DNA of 64,000 nucleotides from Nephrocerus scutellatus (Eukaryota > Arthropoda > Insecta > Diptera > Pipunculidae): positions 4,139,001 to 4,203,000 of the forward strand of contig OX352764.1 of assembly GCA_947095585.1 (NCBI GenBank). The letters run 5' to 3'. The position numbers and the translations under genes were made by a program. Positions within the stretch are counted from its first letter, which is position 1, and each line of letters starts with the position of its first letter. Below are positions 12,266-22,802 of the stretch, piece by piece. The notes under the pieces were generated by a model. It had not been told where the DNA came from, did not search any database, and saw only the letters and a program-made list of their open reading frames with translations.

Positions 12266-12396
12266 GCTCGCTTTTGGGTTCAGGTCATCGACGAATTGAG
12301 ACGAGGTGTAAGACTGAAGAAGAACAACTTCTCAAGGACACCAATCGAATTTGAGCTGACGCCGTACGAAATTCTAATGGAGGACATCCGGTCAAA
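12266..12396 (+). CDS. spir: Spire exon: end of KIND domain and WH2-A (first exon in window)
   Basis: An internal coding exon of the actin nucleator Spire. It reads [19 protein letters not shown] and then a linker into [16 protein letters not shown]. The first part matches the last helix of the KIND domain, which in Spire binds the tail of formins such as Cappuccino. The second part begins the first WH2 actin-binding repeat ([15 protein letters not shown], completed in the next exon). Boundaries: acceptor ATAG ending at 12265 and donor GTGAGT at 12397, leaving two bases of a Lys codon. The exon starts at a codon boundary. The earlier KIND exons were searched for but not seen in 1-12265, so this intron is probably longer than 12 kb. 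Identification rests on recognition of the conserved peptide; no alignment was run. Confidence 0.95.
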
Positions 12397-12567
12397 GTGA
12401 GTACTTTCGTTCGTTTGTGAATCTGCCCAAAGGAGGAGGCTACAAAGGTCAAACGTACAGCAGTGAATTATTGGAAAATTGCATTTTTCCTACCTTTGCT
12501 CCACTGTTCTTTGGCTTGCTTGCAACTTGTAATCGTTTCTCCTTTTTCTTTTTCTTCTTCTTCGCAG

Positions 12568-12679
12568 AAAGTACCAATTACGGAAAGTTATGGTCAACGG
12601 TGATATACCGCCGCGAGTGAAAAAAGATGCCCACGCCTTGATATTGGAGTTTATAAGGTCACGGCCGCCGTTGAAAAAG
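12568..12679 (+). CDS. spir: Spire exon: WH2-A end and WH2-B
   Basis: The second Spire exon in the window, separated from the previous one by a 171-bp intron with a strong pyrimidine tract and TTCGCAG acceptor. Its first base completes the split Lys codon, giving [20 protein letters not shown] and then [19 protein letters not shown]. The second peptide is the WH2-B repeat (helix ALILEFIRS, then the LKK actin-contact motif). WH2 helices bind the cleft of an actin monomer and the LKK/LRKV motif runs along its side. Donor AAG|GTGAGT starts at 12680 with phase 0. Together with the previous exon it gives exactly 81 codons. Confidence 0.95.
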
Positions 12680-12719
12680 GTGAGTCTGTTTGTGTGTGTG
12701 CGTGTGTTTTTTTTTTTAT

Positions 12720-13835
12720 AGCTGTACCAAAGGAAGGGAATCCTCGTAAATACTAATAGAGCTAACCAGAGATGCCAGTGTGCATGATTCGTAAACCTTA
12801 ATGTTCGAGTCAGGAATTACGCCTACGTACTTTACCCACCTTACGCAATTCAACCACTTTCCCCGCGGGACTGCCGTTAGGTAATACAACGTGAGGCTGG
12901 TTAGCCGATTAATCTGTGGCTTCTGCATTTTCGGCTGCTGCTGATCGGCTGTTTTTTTCGATTCTTCGCAGCTCTTTTTGCACTTCCGTGCACTTGAGTT
13001 CATATCTTAACATTTCTTCTACAATGAACTGTGGACTTGACAGGTTGCTTCTCCATTCTCTGAAGAGTCTGCAATAAAAAACCGTGCTTTCTTCCAGGTC
13101 CGGACAATCTGGGCAGAAAGGGCGCAACGTGTCCAAATTTACGAAAGCCGCAATGTCCTGACACAAAGTGCGCAAGTTGGTAATTGCAGTTACCGTAAGA
13201 TCGACTTGTCCATGACTCAATGTTCGGAATTTGCTTGTAGGTCCATCTACTTTTCAAACTTGTGTCGCAGCAAGCTTGCCATGCGGCTTCCTCGATAATT
13301 TGTTGTATTCGTTGGTCCTGTTGAATTGAGGCAGTTCTATTGTAGACCCTAAGCCTTTCATTTGCAAGGATACATACTGGAACCATTCCTGCTATAACCA
13401 GAGCTTTATCATTCAAGTTCGTAGGAAACCGCTGATCTAAGTCTGTATGTAGACGATTGGTGCCTTCTTATTTCCTTAGTCGCCATTGCCTCCTCCCAGA
13501 CTGGGGCTGCGTAAAGGAGGACCGAGGTGACTACTCTGGAAATTAAGAGCCTTCTTGGAGGTCCTTGTCCTCCGACGTATGACAGTTTGCGAGATAATGC
13601 TGCCTGCATGTGAGTGTTCACGTGTATTTGAAAACGGATCCTACTGTCAATCATTACTCCTAGGTATTTGATAGAATCCTTTAGTCTGATTACCAACCCG
13701 TATCCTTATGTATTCCATCTTTTTCCGGCTGGTAATCAAGACTGCTTCCGTTTTGTCGTCGTCTTATTCCAGGCCGGAGGATACTAGCCAGTCCTTGATT
13801 TGGATGACAGCTTCGTTCGTGGCTGACTCTATTGG
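12720..13835 (-). mobile_element. R1-like retrotransposon, RT 3' end and zinc-knuckle tail
   Basis: Inserted antisense in the 2.3 kb intron between spire exons 2 and 3. The minus strand reads SIKYLGVMIDSRI (near 13670), GPPRRLLISRVVTSVLLYAAPVW (near 13555-13500), then IAGMVPVCILANERLRVYNR (near 13390-13340). This is the thumb region typical of R1-clade elements. After a frameshift comes the CCHC-like tail FVNLDTLRPFCPDCPDLEES (near 13145-13085). The catalytic part of RT is missing. A gag-like segment in the same orientation at 14340-14905 may belong to the same insertion, with the region between deleted or replaced by the palindrome cluster. Confidence 0.8.
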
Positions 13836-14340
13836 ACATAAGTCCCAAATTTTCGGAGAGATAATAATTAAAAAAATTATTGTGGACATTACATACATAA
13901 AATGACTCTTTTTAAAAGGCGCAAGGACATAAGTCCCAACATATTTCTTTGGGACTTATGTCCCAATAGGGTGTGACATTAGTCCCTAATTTGATTTGGG
14001 ACATATGTCCCACTTAAGTGAGACATACGTCCGAATTTTTTCTTTTGGGACTTATGTCCCTGCGCCGTAAAAGGTGCAATATTTACTATTGGGACTTATG
14101 ACCCACTTTAATGGGACATAAGTCACAAATCGAATAAGGGACTTATGTCCCAACCGGTCGGACATAAGTCCAAAAAAAAAAAATTTGCTCCTTTGAAAAG
14201 GCGCAGGGACATAAGTCCCAAAATATTTTTTTTGGGCCGATGGGGTGGGACATTAGTCCCTAATTTGATTTGGACATATGAACGATATAAGTCCCAATTT
14301 TTTCTTTTGGGACTTATGTCCCTTCGCCGATTTTTGACAT
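13830..14340. repeat. Cluster of GGGACATAAGTCCC palindromes in fold-back units
   Basis: About 15 copies or near-copies of GGGACATAAGTCCC (or its complement GGGACTTATGTCCC) lie within 500 bp. Two sub-blocks are bounded by inverted ends: 13918-14066 starts GGCGCAAGGACATAAGTCCC and ends GGGACTTATGTCCCTGCGCC, and 14200-14328 starts GGCGCAGGGACATAAGTCCC and ends GGGACTTATGTCCCTTCGCC. The blocks are direct relatives of each other, about 282 bp apart at the left ends. TAAAAGG lies just outside or at the edge of the first block on both sides. This looks like a small fold-back or MITE-type element, amplified locally. The family is not one I can name. Confidence 0.85.
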
Positions 14341-14905
14341 TTTTACCTTTGGCGACAACCCTTGTCAATTCGTTTTTCCACGTCTTCTGTGCATTTCCGT
14401 GTTTCTTCTCCGCGATTTTAGTGACAGTCGCTATTGCCTTTTCTGTAGGTTTGTGTAACGACTTTTGTTTTTGATGCCTTTTTGCATCTGGCATCTCGCT
14501 GTATATTCTTTTTGCCTCTAGCGTAACTTTTAGCCAGGCGGTGGTTTGTGAGAAGGTGTGTTTTCTTATCATCTCCTTTGCTTTCTCATCGTTAAGGTTG
14601 ATAGCCGATAGCTCATAAAGCTTTTTTATGCTATCAATTGAATCACGCATTGCTTGATGGATAGAACGCCTTTTCCGTCTTCCAGCATATCTGCCTACCT
14701 ACCTAACTTAAGGAAATCGGATTTCTGGTGTTTTGGATTTGCAGTCGTCTTCTTACTAGTTGAAGGCGACACGCGTACCTCTGTGGTTCTTGGTGTATTG
14801 TAACTGGTGACCTCACCATTCTTGAACTCCTCTGAAAAGCGTTCACTTCGCCTTTTTGTTCTACTGCTCCTCCTAATCCTTTGTGGGTGTGTGTGAAACA
14901 ATGCA
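14340..14905 (-). pseudogene. Gag-like ORF1 fragment of a non-LTR element
   Basis: The minus strand has two open pieces. 14901-14695 is Ser/Thr/Arg-rich (IRRSSRTKRRSERFSEEF). After a stop, 14650-14340 is a charged helical piece (MRDSIDSIKKLYELSAINL, later KKHGNAQKTWKNELTRVV). Charged, proline-poor ORF1 proteins of this type precede RT in R1-like elements. The position, upstream of and in the same orientation as the R1-like RT at 12720-13835, supports this. It is broken and abuts the palindrome cluster. It could also be an unrelated ORF; no domain is certain. Confidence 0.45.
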
Positions 14906-14946
14906 AAGAACCTTCATCTCTCTAATTGCCATTTTGTTTTTTCCAG

Positions 14947-15079
14947 GCATCAGAACGTGAACTACCACCACCACTGAAAAGGACACCATCGCCCCGCGAA
15001 CAACTAATGGACTCGATACGAAAAGGACGACAACTGAAGCATATCCAACCGCCACCGCAGCCAAGACTCAAAGATCGAT
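14947..15079 (+). CDS. spir: Spire exon: WH2-C
   Basis: The third Spire exon in the window. Acceptor TTTTCCAG ends at 14946; it opens in phase 0, matching the previous donor. It reads [20 protein letters not shown] and continues [19 protein letters not shown] then [13 protein letters not shown]...LKHI is a WH2 repeat (WH2-C by order) that binds another actin monomer. The proline-rich segments around it are the usual inter-repeat linkers and could also contact profilin-actin, which is inference. Donor T|GTAAGT at 15080 leaves one base of a split codon (phase 1), compatible with the acceptor at 58759, 43.7 kb away. Confidence is high because the run continues the conserved protein exactly where expected. 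Confidence 0.94.
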
Positions 15080-16320
15080 GTAAGTGGAATCTCTTTATGT
15101 ATTGGTATTTGTAATTTCCAAGAAGAGCTAAGACACACTCTATCGCTGCACCTCAGATTGGTGTCTTGATAATGAAAAGCGAACGCGCGAAATATAGATT
15201 GCGATTGTTGCCACATCAAAAAGTGGACTTCATCTGCATAACGTATTCCATATCAGCCAGAAAAACTCTCGCATTTCTCGTTTCTAACAAAACATGCAAA
15301 GGCTTTCGATTTCCCATCCGTCCCAAAGAAAATTTCACCAAAACGAAATTCCATTCCAGCAGTCACAACAGCGAGACAGACTTAGACAGAGAGAGAGAGA
15401 GATAACGATAACGGAGACATGTCCCCGTTGGCACTGATTGTCATCATGGAAAATCCTGTAGCAACATCATCATCGTCATGCCAACTCGGACTTGTCGGAC
15501 TCGCTGCTCGTTGCACATAGGGCTATCGATCAGAGTTTATTTTCGAATTAGTTGGAAAATGGTGGCACCGCAGTTCAGTGCAGAGTCCAGGCGCTATACG
15601 GAGTAGAATCCAAGTCCATTTATTCTGACTTCGTCGCGTCTGACCGACTGGACAAACCACCCGATCACCCGATCACTTTTCCATTGACGTTCCTTTTTTA
15701 GGAATAATTGCAATTGATTTATGCGCATTGGTCTGTCGTCGGTCGGTCGTCTAGTTGCGTCCACTCGCCGGTATGTGCTGGTTTCACTGTGTGTGTGTGT
15801 GTATGTCTTCCTACGTATGTACGTGCGATCTTGCCGCCGCCGGCGAGCAGTCTTTTGTGGGTCATTGAAACAGGTTGCTTGCTTGCCAGCTTATCAATCT
15901 GCAACGACTATAGATCCTCCTTGTGCTTGACTATTCGGATAGAATATAAAGTTGCTGCAGCGGCGATCACTACCCACGGGGTCCACAGACGGACAGAAGC
16001 GGTGTTAGGTAAGGCCAGCAGCGGCCAGTTTGAATTTTTTGAATGAATGGAGCACAGAGTTGTGGGCTGCAATTGGACTCGCTTATGGACTATAAACTCT
16101 TGAAGGTAGATGGACGATATGCAACGATAGCATCTAGTATTAGTATTATAACTAAGACCACGATTTGGCTGGTCTGGTTTGAATTGATATTATAGTACAG
16201 TAGCGAGGAGACAAAGGTAACCCGATGCGAAAATAGTCCAAAACATCCTGTGCCTCTTTTCCACAAATATTCTTGTCTTAGATTTACACAAGTAATTTGA
16301 TCATTCCCAATACCATTCCA
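15080..16320. other. Spire intron, no gene recognised
   Basis: Start of the 43.7 kb intron. An (AG)n run lies at 15389-15402 and a (GT)n run near 15788-15803. 15420-16060 is less AT-rich and has TCAGTG at 15575, a possible insect initiator. However, no downstream promoter element lies at the right spacing, so I do not call a promoter. Confidence 0.4.
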
Positions 16321-16322
16321 GC

Positions 16323-18255
16323 TTAGTCCAGATGTTTGAGTTGAGATGTAAGAGTCCAATGAATTCCTCCGTTTCTAGTAGATAAAGCTGCGCGAAGCAC
16401 ATCGCTAATCACCAACAAAAAAAGTATCGGCGATAGAATGCAACCTTGTCGTACCCCACTTAGGATCTCGAATTCCTCTGTGGAGCACATGACATTTAGA
16501 GCCATTATAGGTTGCTTTAATAATAGCTATTAGTTTATCGCTCAAGTACTACTTTGGCTATTACCTTTGCAACTGCAGGAAGAACGCAAATGCCTACCCA
16601 GTTTTCGCACTCCATAAGACTATCTTTTTTAGGGAGCTTGACAGTCATTCCCTTCTTGCACTCGTCGGAGAAACTTTCTGCCTCCCAAGCTCTCTACAAG
16701 AGGATATAAAAGCTCTGTTGATGTCGTTGGAGCGGCACGCAGAAGCTCTGCGGGTATACCATCTAGTCGCGCGCGTTGATCGCGGTAGCGATCTTATCTT
16801 TACTGGGAGTTGAGGTGCGAATTCGGGAAACTGTTACTGACTGGGTGCATATCTTTGGCGATTACACGGTTAAGGACCGTAGAGAAATGTTCCTTCCATC
16901 GGTTGTGCTGATCCCCATCTGAAACGAATACGAGTACCATCTAGGCCTTTCACCGGATGTTGGCTAGAGCGGTGACCACTTGTCAGATCTTTGGTGATTC
17001 TGTAAACTGTTCTGCTATCGCACCTACTCGCTGCTTTCTCTGCTTCGGAGGCCAGGTTGTTAATATAATTACGTTTGTCACGTCTTACACTACGCTGCAC
17101 TCTCTGCTGCTGGGGTATCTACAATACGAGCTTAAAGTAGCTTACGTTCTTCAAACCGCCTCCAGGTATCCTCGGTAAGCCACGTGCTGTGCCTTGCCTG
17201 GCTTCCAACCAACAATACTTTCCACTTCAGATGTGAACACATTTTTCACAGGTTTCCAATGTTCTTGGATGGTTGTCGGCAGTGATTTGCTGATTGCTTC
17301 CACTCCTTGCGATAAATGATCCCTTTATTGTTGGCGTACTGAGGGGATCTTTAGCCGGTCAATGTTATACCTAGGCATTCGGATGATATTGCGGATTCTT
17401 TGAAGTACATAACTGGACAGTAGCTACCATAAGGTGATGATCCCGTACCATACCCATGTCGGCTCCTCGTCTGTTTCGGACGTCTAAAAGACAGCTCCTA
17501 AAACGTCGGCTGATCGCCACATGGTCGATTTGGTTAGATGATGATTGCCTGTCAGTTGACACCCAGCTGACTTTGTGCCAGGTCTTATGCTCAAACATGG
17601 TTCCTCCTATGACAAGGTGGTTGGTGTTGCAGAAATAAACAAATCTTTCATCATTATCATTTCGTTCGCCGAGGCCGTGCTTCGCAATCACATGTCTGAG
17701 TCCTTCGTTGTCGTTGCGTACTTTGACTTTCATCTCCGTTCGGCGTTGCGTTGATTGTAGAAGTTGTCCTTTTCATCCTCAGTCGATGGATTCGTTGTGA
17801 CGTAACACTGTATGATCGTGACGCGCCGTACTCTAGTCGGAAATCTGGCCGATAAGATCCTATCAACATGTGGGTGTCAAAAAAATAAGGCCTCTGTGCT
17901 GTGCTGTTGGCGTTAGCAGCAGACCTACTCCAGATTCACGGGGACTGCCGGAGGGTTTGCCGGAGTAGAGTAGAACAGTGTTATACGTTGGGGATTGATA
18001 CTCTCCCGCGGCGAAACATCTTACTTCACTCACTAGTCACTCCCAGTGTGTCCAAATTATATCGAAGAAACTCACGTTGAAGAAATCTGGCATTTTGAGG
18101 TCTTTCACTCCCTGAGTCAAGGAGCGTCCTCACATTCCAGAAACCAATGTTAGTCCTGGTACAATAGCCAAAAGTCGTCATTATTCGATCATTATTTATC
18201 CGAGGCGTTGTGTCGGTTTCAGTAGCGGGCATTTTTCGGTACCGCATGGTGCTAA
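16323..18255 (-). mobile_element. RTE-type non-LTR retrotransposon, endonuclease plus RT start
   Basis: A colinear, decayed element read from 18255 down to 16323. The AP-like endonuclease begins with FWNVRTLLDSGSERP (near 18140) and continues KHGLGERNDNDERF (near 17670), VSWVSTDRQSSSNQIDHVAI (near 17570) and RRGADMGMVRDHHLMVATVQ (near 17450), with the DHHL active-site block visible. The linker QRSVRRDKRNYINNLASEAE (17100-17040) and RT fingers PKKDSLMECENWVGICVLPA (near 16610) follow. Last is EILSGVRQGCILSPILFLLV (near 16460). The sequence stops at QLKHLD, just before the expected ADD active site. This protein family is often mislabelled craniofacial development protein 2. It is dead. Confidence 0.88.
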
Positions 18256-20395
18256 CCCACGTTACCTAGACTAGAAACGCTAGACCGTTCGCACTTGCAA
18301 TTTGCAATAAGGATTTATACAGATAGTTGCCCGTGGTGCACCACTAGGAGGTAGAGCAAGCACTACATCATGAAATTGATTGTTGCGCTTCTGGCTCAAA
18401 CCAAGTTTTGGGCAGTCAGTAGTTTCCCGATCAATCGCAATGCAGATGCAGATTGTCAGCTTACCATAATCAAATCCATTTTCATCTTTAATAAATTAAA
18501 CGTTCATCAATGATGGAATTGCAAAACACCGACCGATGGTTATGACTTGTGACAATCCTTGGCGACTCGTCAATAATAGGTTCATATTCTCATAATTTTA
18601 ATGAGAATAGAACAGAGTGGTGGTGGTGATCAGTGAACTAATCCAGTCAAAAGTAATTTAACCGACAGAAATACCAAAAATGGAAAAATAGTAAACAGCG
18701 CAGTAGACTTATCGCTAACAGTTGCACTGGAGAAGCTGCTTTCTTCCCACAGTTTCGACCTTCCCCGTAGCTATAAAAAAAAGTTCCTACCAGTCAAGTT
18801 CCAACAGTTGTGCTCTTGTTTTGCTTTTGCTTCTGTGATTCTGAAGGTATTTCCAGTGGATATCAATACAGAAAACGTGATATCAAAGATCGCAGGAAGA
18901 CTCTACTTTGTCCTATTTTCCTCCTCCTTTGTCTCCACTTAATGTGGACTTTTTAATATTTCGCTTATTGGATTGGATTGTGGTAACGTTCAGTGATGGT
19001 GAAAAGCAACCCAATGCCGATATCCAAATCTATTTAACTTTCTCAAATAGCTCTTTGCTATTGTTTTGTTGTGTGTACATGTATTTGTGTATATTCTCTC
19101 GTCCTATATACCTAAGGCATTGTGTATTCTGTCCTTCCTAAGAATCATATTCAAGCGAAAACAAAATCGTGAGGCACAGCTCGTGCAACTGCGCTACAGA
19201 TGGCCATCATCGTGTGGTTTCCAAACCTATTCCTAAGTCGTTTGGAATGTAAAGGTGATGCGATCTGCAGAAGGTGTATCATGAAGTTAGTGGTCAGCTC
19301 CATATTCAGCACAGCTCATAGGCGATGGAGCACAATAGAGGAAGAAGACGAATTTTCAACCAACTAACCAAATGTGGACGGTTGTGTGGGCGAATCGCTG
19401 CTGTAGCCTGTATTTGCATATTTTTGGTGAGCTTAGATCTGGAATTTCCTTTCCTTGTAAAGCTTCAAAACTGTGAAATAAGTATTTGATGCTATCAGAT
19501 GGTATATCCTCTTCTTCCATTTTACGAGTACCGAGTACTACTATCCGTTATGAATAGTTCCCAGAAGTGCGTTCAGACAGACAGCAAGTGTCTTTATGTC
19601 CAATTGCAATGAACCGTCGACTGTGTGGCATCCACCAAATTGCCGATTGTCGATTGCCGATTTCATCCTATCCGTCGGCATCTTTGGTATTTCCCTGCCA
19701 AAGCATCGTCGTTTTACGCGCATCATCTTCCCAGTCTTTCCAGTTGGGCTGATGGGGCAGATGATCAAAGGAAACAATCGAATTGCCGCCCTGTACAGTA
19801 CCAACCAACTACCAACGTGGAAAGCCAACTTTGTCGCGCAACGTTACACCCGTCAGTCGGTGTTTGATTTGTGTTTCTCTCCAAGAAAATTGCATAGAAA
19901 TTTTGCAACATTGTTGCACCACCACTACCAACAACAACAACAACAAATAAGGTTGGCTGGTTGTCGGTTTCGTTCGTTTTCGTTTTTTGTACTTCAAGGA
20001 GGAAGATCAGATTATGGATTTGTGCTTCTTTGACCTCAGGATATGATGTTGTTCGTTGAAATCGAAATTTACTGATGGGAACGATTTTGTTGAATTGGTG
20101 GGCGGTATCAGATCGGTTATGTAACGTTTTTATCAGATTAAATTTTGAGATTTAAGAGACTTCCTTTTCCTCCTTTTTAAAGGGCTTGTTTATAATGAAG
20201 ATGTTCAATGTTCGTGTGTCTATAAGTCCGTTTTTGGTTTTTTTTTTATTATTTTAATTTTTTGGAATTCAGTGCTCAGGAGTTGACAATACAGCAAGGT
20301 AAACAATGGCAGTAATCTCCAAGCTGGTCTAACATTCGAGGCATTACAAAATCTTATTTATCATTAATCTTCTCTTTTTTAGCGAAAAAAAGCAT
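18256..20395. other. Spire intron, no gene recognised
   Basis: Unique-looking sequence. A 145-codon open plus frame at 19596-20033 contains a CAA run (near 19928-19945) and has no domain or splice support. Shadow frames on both strands show that this GC-richer patch is open by chance. Confidence 0.4.
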
Positions 20396-20399
20396 AATA

Positions 20400-21260
20400 A
20401 CTTCATGTGGCACCTTCAAGAGAACAAGGTGGTTCTACAAGCGTGGTCTATTGCTGAGCCCTCTGCAAAAAATCTCCCACTAGTCTCTGGCCGAGTCCTT
20501 GGTGGACACAATGGATTGACAGAATTCCACCCAGGAACGACATTTAGCTTTTCTGATTGCTTTCTTATATGTTTCCAGGCAGTCCTTGTAGGGTTGCCAG
20601 AAATTATTGGTATAGCAGATATTGAACATGGATCTGGACAGTCTTCTAAACTTGACCAGTCCATCGTTCCACCAATGTGGGTGCTTTTTTCTTGCTACGA
20701 CTGATCAAGCATGAAACGTTCATGGCCATATCCATGGAGCCCTCAAACAACTTAATGCTGGTGTTCACGTCCACAGTCGTAGCTGGTTCAGTAGAAGGTA
20801 TTTTGTCCAGTTTGGTCTGGATAATGGTACTGATTGTCATCCAGTTCGCTTTCTGTGTACAGCCATAGAGCCATCCCATTTCTTACTGATGGTTTTGTTA
20901 CTGGCATATAAAGCAATACATGATTTCGTAACCCTAATTTCTAAATTGGACGCCGAGATATTTAGTGTCTGAGGTCAATCTAAGTGCCTGATCATTGATC
21001 TTGGGGAGGATAAAATTTGGTATTTTGGACTTAGTGGTGAACAGTACCATTAAAGTTTTCCTAGAGTTAACTCCTAGACCACAGCTCGTCGCCCAAGAGC
21101 TAACCCTGCTTACAGCCCTTTCCATGATTTCACTAATTACAGAAGAGTACTGTCCTAATACAAGTATCTCCACGTCGTCTGCACGTCCGCCACGGCTCTT
21201 ATCCTGAGGACCTTGTTTATAACCATCAGCCACAATAAGGGCGATATTACCCATCACTTT
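20400..21260 (-). mobile_element. Two non-collinear LOA/Jockey-like fragments
   Basis: Minus strand. 21257-20934 gives an RT palm piece, RADDVEILVLGQYSSVISEI then SWATSCGLGVNSRKTLMV and KYLGVQFRN. 20879-20416 gives the region that normally precedes RT (WMTISTIIQTKLDKIPST, LISRSKKKAPTL, WKHIRKQSEKLNVV, KDSARD-like end). In an intact element the second piece lies 5' of the first, but here it lies 3'. These are therefore two separate insertions or a rearranged one. Confidence 0.7.
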
Positions 21261-21269
21261 ATATGGAGC

Positions 21270-21855
21270 TTATATATATTATGCTTACTATATGCTTTTG
21301 TATTTTTCATTTTTTTAATACTCCAAGGAATTATATCTTATACGCGGCATACTCAAAAAATATCCCTAAACAATAATTTTTAGTAGAAACTTTTGTGTTT
21401 TGAGAAAACTGAAACATGCACTACCGCCACCAATTACTACAAAGTAACTGCCAATTTTCTCTTAACTTTAATTTTGTTTAAAAAAAAAACTTTGCATATT
21501 TCTAGGAAACTAAAACAAAGCGAATTCATCTCATACCTAACCAAATTGATATAATATGTACTTACCAACCTCCTCTTCACACTGCAAAGTTTCTTTGTCA
21601 GTTTTTCACACTTTTTGTCTTTATGCTTTCATCTAATGTCGACGAGATGTTATTGAGAAAAAGCTCAACTTTTGCCGGTCGCTTCAAACTAATTGCGGCG
21701 AAAATATCTCAGATACGCGACGATACGAGCAGTACAAAATGGTGTTGTATACTGTCGTATAATTGCTGTATTCCATTATGGCTTCCCTAGTCATACAAAG
21801 TAATTGACAGTAGATGATAAAAGAAATGGAGTGCGTCTTTGTTTCTTACAATTTA
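21270..21855. other. AT-rich intron with a dispersed repeat
   Basis: 21676-21790 resembles 24142-24245: both run CCGGTC, an ATTGCGGCG block, GTGTTGTA and then CATTATGG. The copies are degenerate and no coding is seen. Confidence 0.4.
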
Positions 21856-21857
21856 TA

Positions 21858-22800
21858 TAGGGTCCGCCATCTTCATCTTTTTTTTCAACTAGTGCTTATT
21901 TCGTGAATGGTAACACTTAGCTCATGTCTGATTTGACAGATAATTAGTTGTATCCTTCCGCTGAACGAATATGGTTGTGTATACGCTTGAACAACGCTGG
22001 GAAATATTGCCTGCGATCGACTTACAGAAGATGCCGATTTTGCCAAAAAAAAGCATCTTTTCGGATGACGCTCATTTTGATTTTGGCGGGTATGTAAACA
22101 AGCAAAATTGTCGCATTTGGGGCACAGAAAACCCGCACGCATACATTGAAAAGCCGGTACACCCAAAACGAGTCACTGTTTGGTGCGGATTTTGGTCCAG
22201 AGGCATAATTGGGCCATTTTTCTTCGAAAATGAGCAAGGAGTGGCCGTTACAGTCAATGGCGATCGTTATCGGGCCATGTTGAACGAATTTTTGTTCACA
22301 AAAATTGAAGAGGAGGATATTGGCAATATTTGGTTTCAACAGGACGGCGCTACGTGCCACACAGCCAAAGCTACACTCGATGTTTTGCGCCCTGTTTTTG
22401 AAGATCGCATTATAAGCCGCTGAGCTGATGTCGTTTGGCCACCTCGGAGCTGCGATTTGACACCGTTGGACTATTATTTGTGGGGTGCCCTAAAAGATAA
22501 GTGTTACGCCGACAAGCCAGAGACAATTGACGCTTTAAAGGACAATATTCGTGAAGCCATTGGTGAAATACAGCTGCACACAATCGATAAAGTGCTTAAA
22601 AATTGGACCGATCGTGTAGGCTACTGCATGGCCAGCCGAGGCAGCCATTTGAATGAAATTATTTTCCATTGTTAACCGGAAGGATTGTACTTTCAAATAA
22701 AAAAAGAAATTTGAGAAAATATTCAGTAGTTTTTTTTTATAAGCATTAGCATTATAAGCATTTAGCATTTTCAAAAAAAAAAGTTATTTGGCGGACCCTT
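21858..22800 (+). mobile_element. DD41D (rosa-like) Tc1/mariner transposon, defective copy
   Basis: A 943-bp element between TA dinucleotides (21856-21857 and 22801-22802). Its inverted ends begin TAGGGTCCGCCATCTT on the left and AAGGGTCCGCCAAATAACTT on the right after reverse-complementing. It holds one transposase gene, described separately. The element belongs to the IS630-Tc1-mariner superfamily. Spacing of the last two catalytic aspartates is 41 residues, as in the rosa group first described from a tephritid fly. At least three lesions make it non-autonomous, but the ends look intact. Confidence 0.9.
21971..22678 (+). pseudogene. DD41D transposase, internally deleted with frameshift and one stop
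   Basis: Cut-and-paste transposase that would act on the inverted ends of its own element. Start MVVYTLEQRWEIL matches the N-terminus of this family. Then about 100 residues, most of the helix-turn-helix DNA-binding region, are missing, with the junction near 22005-22018. RLTEDADFAKK is read in another frame and is shifted by one extra A in the run 22045-22052. From there the catalytic domain is open: FSDDAHF (first Asp), QQDGATCHT (second Asp) and TPLDYYLWG (third Asp, 41 residues later). A single TGA at 22421-22423 interrupts it. The frame ends after SRGSHLNEIIFHC. Good preservation of the catalytic half suggests a relatively recent insertion. Confidence 0.9.
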
Positions 22801-22802
22801 TA

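Noticed and set aside
15570..15610. Insect core promoter at TCAGTG 15575
   Set aside because: No TATA box at -30 and no downstream promoter element at +28; a single six-base initiator word is expected by chance.
17371..17733. Host craniofacial development protein 2-like gene
   Set aside because: The sequence is the endonuclease of an RTE-type retrotransposon, followed in order by its linker and RT.
19596..20033. 145-codon plus frame
   Set aside because: Overlapping open frames on both strands in a GC-richer patch, a CAA microsatellite inside and no known domain.
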